A DNA stretch of 7,722 bases from an uncultured Eubacteriales bacterium (GTDB lineage: Bacteria > Bacillota_A > Clostridia > Lachnospirales > Lachnospiraceae): positions 1 to 7,722 of the forward strand of contig ONVT01000232.1 in NCBI GenBank assembly GCA_900321365.1, in the 5' to 3' direction. Position 1 is the stretch's first letter. Every line of letters begins with the position of its first letter. Below the pieces are notes generated by a model. The model was not told the origin of the DNA, made no database searches, and was given only the letters and a program-made list of their open reading frames with translations. Of this stretch, positions 5,953 through 7,722 are shown in pieces. The translations under genes were made by a program, and so were the position numbers.

Positions 5953-7722
5953 TCATGCCGCAATCTTCTGATCCATAATCACATCCTCATACGCATTCAA
6001 TCCAAAGCCACGCTCATACAGAATCTCGTCAGAATAGGCAATGCTTCCGTCTTCTTCTTCGATGATCCCGGGAATCTGCACCGGGAGAGTGCCTGCCGGG
6101 ATTCCATCGCCGAACATCATGTGAATCGCCGCAACGACATTTGCGTTATAAGAGCCCATGTTCCCGCTCTCCTTTGAGCGCTCGGTCGGATCCATATCAA
6201 GTCCCGACCCCATATAGGCGAGCAGGATCGCATCGGCATCCTGGTAACGGGCTGCATCGTACGGAAGGTTGTTGGAAAGCAGTACGAAGCGTCCTCCTGC
6301 ATCGTGGGTATCCTGGATTGCCCCGGCAATCCCCTGATACTGTTCCGAACCTTTATCCAGTCCGTCCAGGCCATACGTCTTTGTAAAGCCGATCACAACA
6401 TCCGCCTCCCCAATTGCCCTCTTTAACGCCGGCGTGTAATGCAGTTTGTTTTCTTCCGCCGAAAGGTCATAGTAGTAATCAATCGTGATCTTTGTGGTTG
6501 TTTCCTCCCCTTCGGCTTCTGTTTCCGTGCCGTCAGTTTCAGCTTCTGTTTCCACCGTCGCATCGGATAACGCATCCCGGGCAAGGTCTGTGATCTGCAC
6601 GTTCTCATCAAGGATTCCCTGATCCATCAGTTGCCGGAGGGCGTACTCGATTGTAAGTGCATCTTCGATCTGGCGTCCGAGGATCACAATCTTTTTGTCC
6701 TCCGTTGTGATGGGAAGTGTATCCTCGTCATTCTTCAGCAACGTGATGGCCTGCCTGGCGATCTCCATCTCCACTTCATGGTGCTCATCCGAACCAAGCA
6801 CCTGCCGCGCATCCACAGCCGCTTCCAGAGGATCCCTCACGACCTGATCTGCATCAAGGATTCCGTACTTTTCCTTCAGCCTGAGAATCCGGGTCACACT
6901 CTCGTCAATGCGCTCTTCGGGAATTGTCCCATCCTCCACCATCTTTTTCAGCGCATCAATATATTCATCATAGAAAGCCACGGCATCCTCACAGTTAAGG
7001 TCTGCCGGGAGCAGAAGGATGTCCACGCCTGCATCGATCACCTTCTGCGCAACGTTTGCCTTGTATTCGACAGAGCCCTCCTCACCCGGAACCAGACCGG
7101 CAGTGCGGATTGCGTCCATCTCAAGAGCATCAGTCACTACAACGCCATCATAGCCAAGATCCTCCCTGAGGATCTCAGTAATCATTTTCTTCGACATCGT
7201 CGCAGGGTAGTAGCCCTTCGTCTCTCCATCCCCGAAAATAACCTCATCATCAATCTCCGGGAATGTGATATGCGCCGTCATGATCATATCCGCACCGTTC
7301 TCAATTGCCGCCTTGAACGGAACAAGTTCCATTTCTTTTAACTGGTCATAGGTCTTTTCCACGGAAGGGGTTCCGATGTGGCTGTCAACACTGGTGTCTC
7401 CATGTCCCGGAAAATGCTTGTATGTGGCAATCACACCAGTTTGTGCCAGTCCATCTGTCCAGGCTTTTCCCAGCTCAGCTACCGTCTCCGGATCATCCGA
7501 GAAGGATCTCGTACCGATCACCGGGTTTGCCGGGTTGTTGTTCACATCGATGTCCGGAGCAAAGTTGACATTGAAGCCTGCCGCTGCCATCTCTTCGCCA
7601 AGCACAATGCCGGTCTTTTCTGCGTTCTCCAGTGCATTTTCTCCAGTCGCACCAATGGCCATGCTGCCGTTCATCCTGGTTCCGCCGGCAAGACGGACAA
7701 CGATTCCGCCCTCTTCGTCTGC
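5953..7722 (-). CDS. nagZ: Glycoside hydrolase family 3, NagZ-type beta-N-acetylhexosaminidase; partial, N-terminus beyond the right edge
   Basis: 589 codons plus stop are visible; the frame is open to the right edge, starting ADEEGG, which matches the D-x-EGG strand of NagZ proteins. Further landmarks are FNVNFAPDIDVNNNPANPVIGTRSF, given here as separate strands NVNFAP, DVNNNPANP and GTRSF. KHFPGHGDTSVDSH (7378-7419) contains the Asp-x-His dyad that serves as acid/base only in the NagZ branch of GH3. TDALEM carries the probable nucleophile Asp at 7129-7131, 83 residues after the dyad His, close to the spacing in B. subtilis NagZ. A second, C-terminal domain (about the last 270 residues) is interrupted by an acidic Glu/Thr-rich stretch at about 6494-6555. 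NagZ enzymes release N-acetylglucosamine from cell-wall fragments; some relatives act as phosphorylases. A signal peptide cannot be judged. The gene may be cotranscribed with the downstream importer. Confidence 0.92.
   Translation of the reverse strand, partial: ADEEGGIVVRLAGGTRMNGSMAIGATGENALENAEKTGIVLGEEMAAAGFNVNFAPDIDVNNNPANPVIGTRSFSDDPETVAELGKAWTDGLAQTGVIATYKHFPGHGDTSVDSHIGTPSVEKTYDQLKEMELVPFKAAIENGADMIMTAHITFPEIDDEVIFGDGETKGYYPATMSKKMITEILREDLGYDGVVVTDALEMDAIRTAGLVPGEEGSVEYKANVAQKVIDAGVDILLLPADLNCEDAVAFYDEYIDALKKMVEDGTIPEERIDESVTRILRLKEKYGILDADQVVRDPLEAAVDARQVLGSDEHHEVEMEIARQAITLLKNDEDTLPITTEDKKIVILGRQIEDALTIEYALRQLMDQGILDENVQITDLARDALSDATVETEAETDGTETEAEGEETTTKITIDYYYDLSAEENKLHYTPALKRAIGEADVVIGFTKTYGLDGLDKGSEQYQGIAGAIQDTHDAGGRFVLLSNNLPYDAARYQDADAILLAYMGSGLDMDPTERSKESGNMGSYNANVVAAIHMMFGDGIPAGTLPVQIPGIIEEEDGSIAYSDEILYERGFGLNAYEDVIMDQKIAA
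6511..6552 (-). repeat. Short direct repeat in the acidic insert of the GH3 gene
   Basis: A 15-base unit encoding ETEAE occurs at 6538-6552 and again at 6511-6525, differing at one base. Together with the spacer (TDGT) it forms most of a Glu/Thr-rich low-complexity stretch. The same five residues end the binding protein (1194-1208). Confidence 0.7.

Noticed and set aside
6631..7341. Open frame of 236 codons on the plus strand
   Set aside because: It is antisense to the conserved GH3 catalytic domain, with no ribosome site or recognisable motif.

Overview
The window looks like chromosomal DNA from a Gram-positive anaerobe of the Clostridia, most likely Lachnospiraceae-like. The reasons are moderate GC content, strong AGGAGG-type ribosome sites, Glu/Thr-rich low-complexity stretches in exported proteins, a NupNOPQ-type nucleoside importer and a cyclic-di-GMP class I riboswitch. 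This placement is inference from style, not from a marker gene. Every supported gene lies on the minus strand, so the window reads from right to left. I see no tRNA, rRNA, insertion sequence, CRISPR array or phage gene.

Right part (5953-7722): the C-terminal 589 codons of a glycoside hydrolase family 3 protein of the NagZ type (beta-N-acetylhexosaminidase). It continues past the right edge. A gap of about 100 bases follows, with no clear promoter or terminator. Then comes a compact importer operon: a double-domain ABC ATPase (4329-5849), two permeases (3262-4311 and 2330-3259) and a BMP/PnrA-family binding protein (1191-2219). The operon closes with a strong intrinsic terminator at 1140-1174. 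The first three importer genes each have an in-frame GTG just upstream of, or overlapping, their ribosome site; the properly spaced ATG is the better start in each case. The binding protein has a plain signal peptide and no lipobox cysteine, which is unusual for a Gram-positive importer.

Left part (1-1037): a separate transcription unit. A promoter (TTGACC, 17 bases, extended -10 TGG-TAAAAA) is followed almost at once by a recognisable c-di-GMP-I (GEMM-I) aptamer and an intrinsic terminator with six T. After that come a 43-base inverted repeat, a good ribosome site and the start of an unusual gene. The gene encodes a family II (DHH) inorganic pyrophosphatase-like domain with all visible metal ligands, but preceded by a secretion signal and a four-heptad coiled coil. 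It runs off the left edge.

The most interesting item is this left unit: a c-di-GMP riboswitch apparently controlling an exported, coiled-coil-bearing pyrophosphatase-like phosphoesterase. Family II pyrophosphatases are normally cytoplasmic housekeeping enzymes. The importer and GH3 genes form a plausible salvage unit for nucleosides and cell-wall sugars. Two terminators separate that unit from the riboswitch gene, so any joint role is speculation.
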